Part shown: positions 6,924 through 6,963 of the stretch, in pieces
Layout of the letters: each line of letters opens with the position of its first letter
Numbering within the stretch: the first letter of the stretch is position 1
DNA from: an uncultured Oscillospiraceae bacterium
GTDB taxonomy: Bacteria > Bacillota > Clostridia > Oscillospirales > Oscillospiraceae
Assembly: GCA_934565615.1 (NCBI GenBank)
Contig: CAKTIH010000115.1
Span: 1 to 6,963 of the forward strand
Direction of reading: 5' to 3'
Length of the DNA: 6,963 bases
Position numbers and translations under genes: made by a program
The notes under the pieces: model-generated
The model's database searches: none
What the model was told of the DNA's origin: nothing
What the model saw: only the letters and a program-made list of their open reading frames with translations

Positions 6924-6963
6924 AAAGCCCTTGCCAATACACAAAGTATTGCCTGCGGGCTTT
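6924..6963. terminator. Nested palindrome at the window edge, possible terminator
   Basis: An outer 7-bp pairing (AAAGCCC 6924-6930 with GGGCTTT 6957-6963) encloses an asymmetric internal loop and an inner 6-bp stem (CAATAC 6935-6940, GTATTG 6946-6951) with loop ACAAA. The shape fits an intrinsic terminator of a gene lying to the right. It could also be a protein-binding dyad upstream of the regulator gene. The window ends in its T-run, so the orientation cannot be settled. Confidence 0.45.

Noticed and set aside
6716..6937. 73-codon minus-strand frame overlapping the regulator start
   Set aside because: It runs out of frame through the regulator's promoter and start region, with no ribosome binding site of its own and no recognisable product.

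Overview
The window looks like chromosomal DNA from a Gram-positive, moderately high-GC member of the Clostridia, plausibly an Oscillospiraceae/Ruminococcaceae-type gut bacterium. The evidence is strong AGGAGG-type ribosome binding sites, GC-rich genes separated by AT-rich gaps, a Gram-positive style lipoprotein signal peptide, sigma-A-like promoters, and a folD gene beside carbohydrate metabolism. The genus is an inference. No mobile element, CRISPR array, tRNA or rRNA is visible.

Layout: (1) Positions 1-173 are a non-coding leader with a promoter. (2) Positions 174-3593 (+) encode a 1139-residue lipoprotein built almost entirely of about 29 Sel1-like/TPR-like helical repeats. Part of it is a tandem array of three-repeat modules with an exact 103-residue period. 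(3) Positions 3594-3710 are a short gap carrying a second promoter, closely similar to the first. (4) Positions 3711-5003 (+) encode a cytoplasmic GH13 (alpha-amylase family) glycosidase with all catalytic residues. (5) Positions 4997-5839 (+) encode FolD, overlapping the GH13 gene by 7 bases and probably translationally coupled to it. (6) A strong hairpin with U-tracts on both sides (5850-5892) lies between the convergent folD and the LysR-type regulator gene at 5950-6834 (-). (7) Positions 6835-6963 hold the regulator's promoter and a nested palindrome cut by the window end.

How the genes relate: GH13 and folD form a two-gene operon. The lipoprotein gene is transcribed separately, but its promoter matches the GH13-folD promoter at 27 of 35 positions, with the same 17-base spacer and nearly the same distance to the start codon. 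The simplest reading is common regulation of a surface repeat lipoprotein and an intracellular glucan-processing enzyme. The LysR-type regulator probably acts on a gene beyond the right edge, or on itself. No recognisably new defence or enzymatic system is present. The most interesting items are the repeat architecture of the lipoprotein and the paired promoters.
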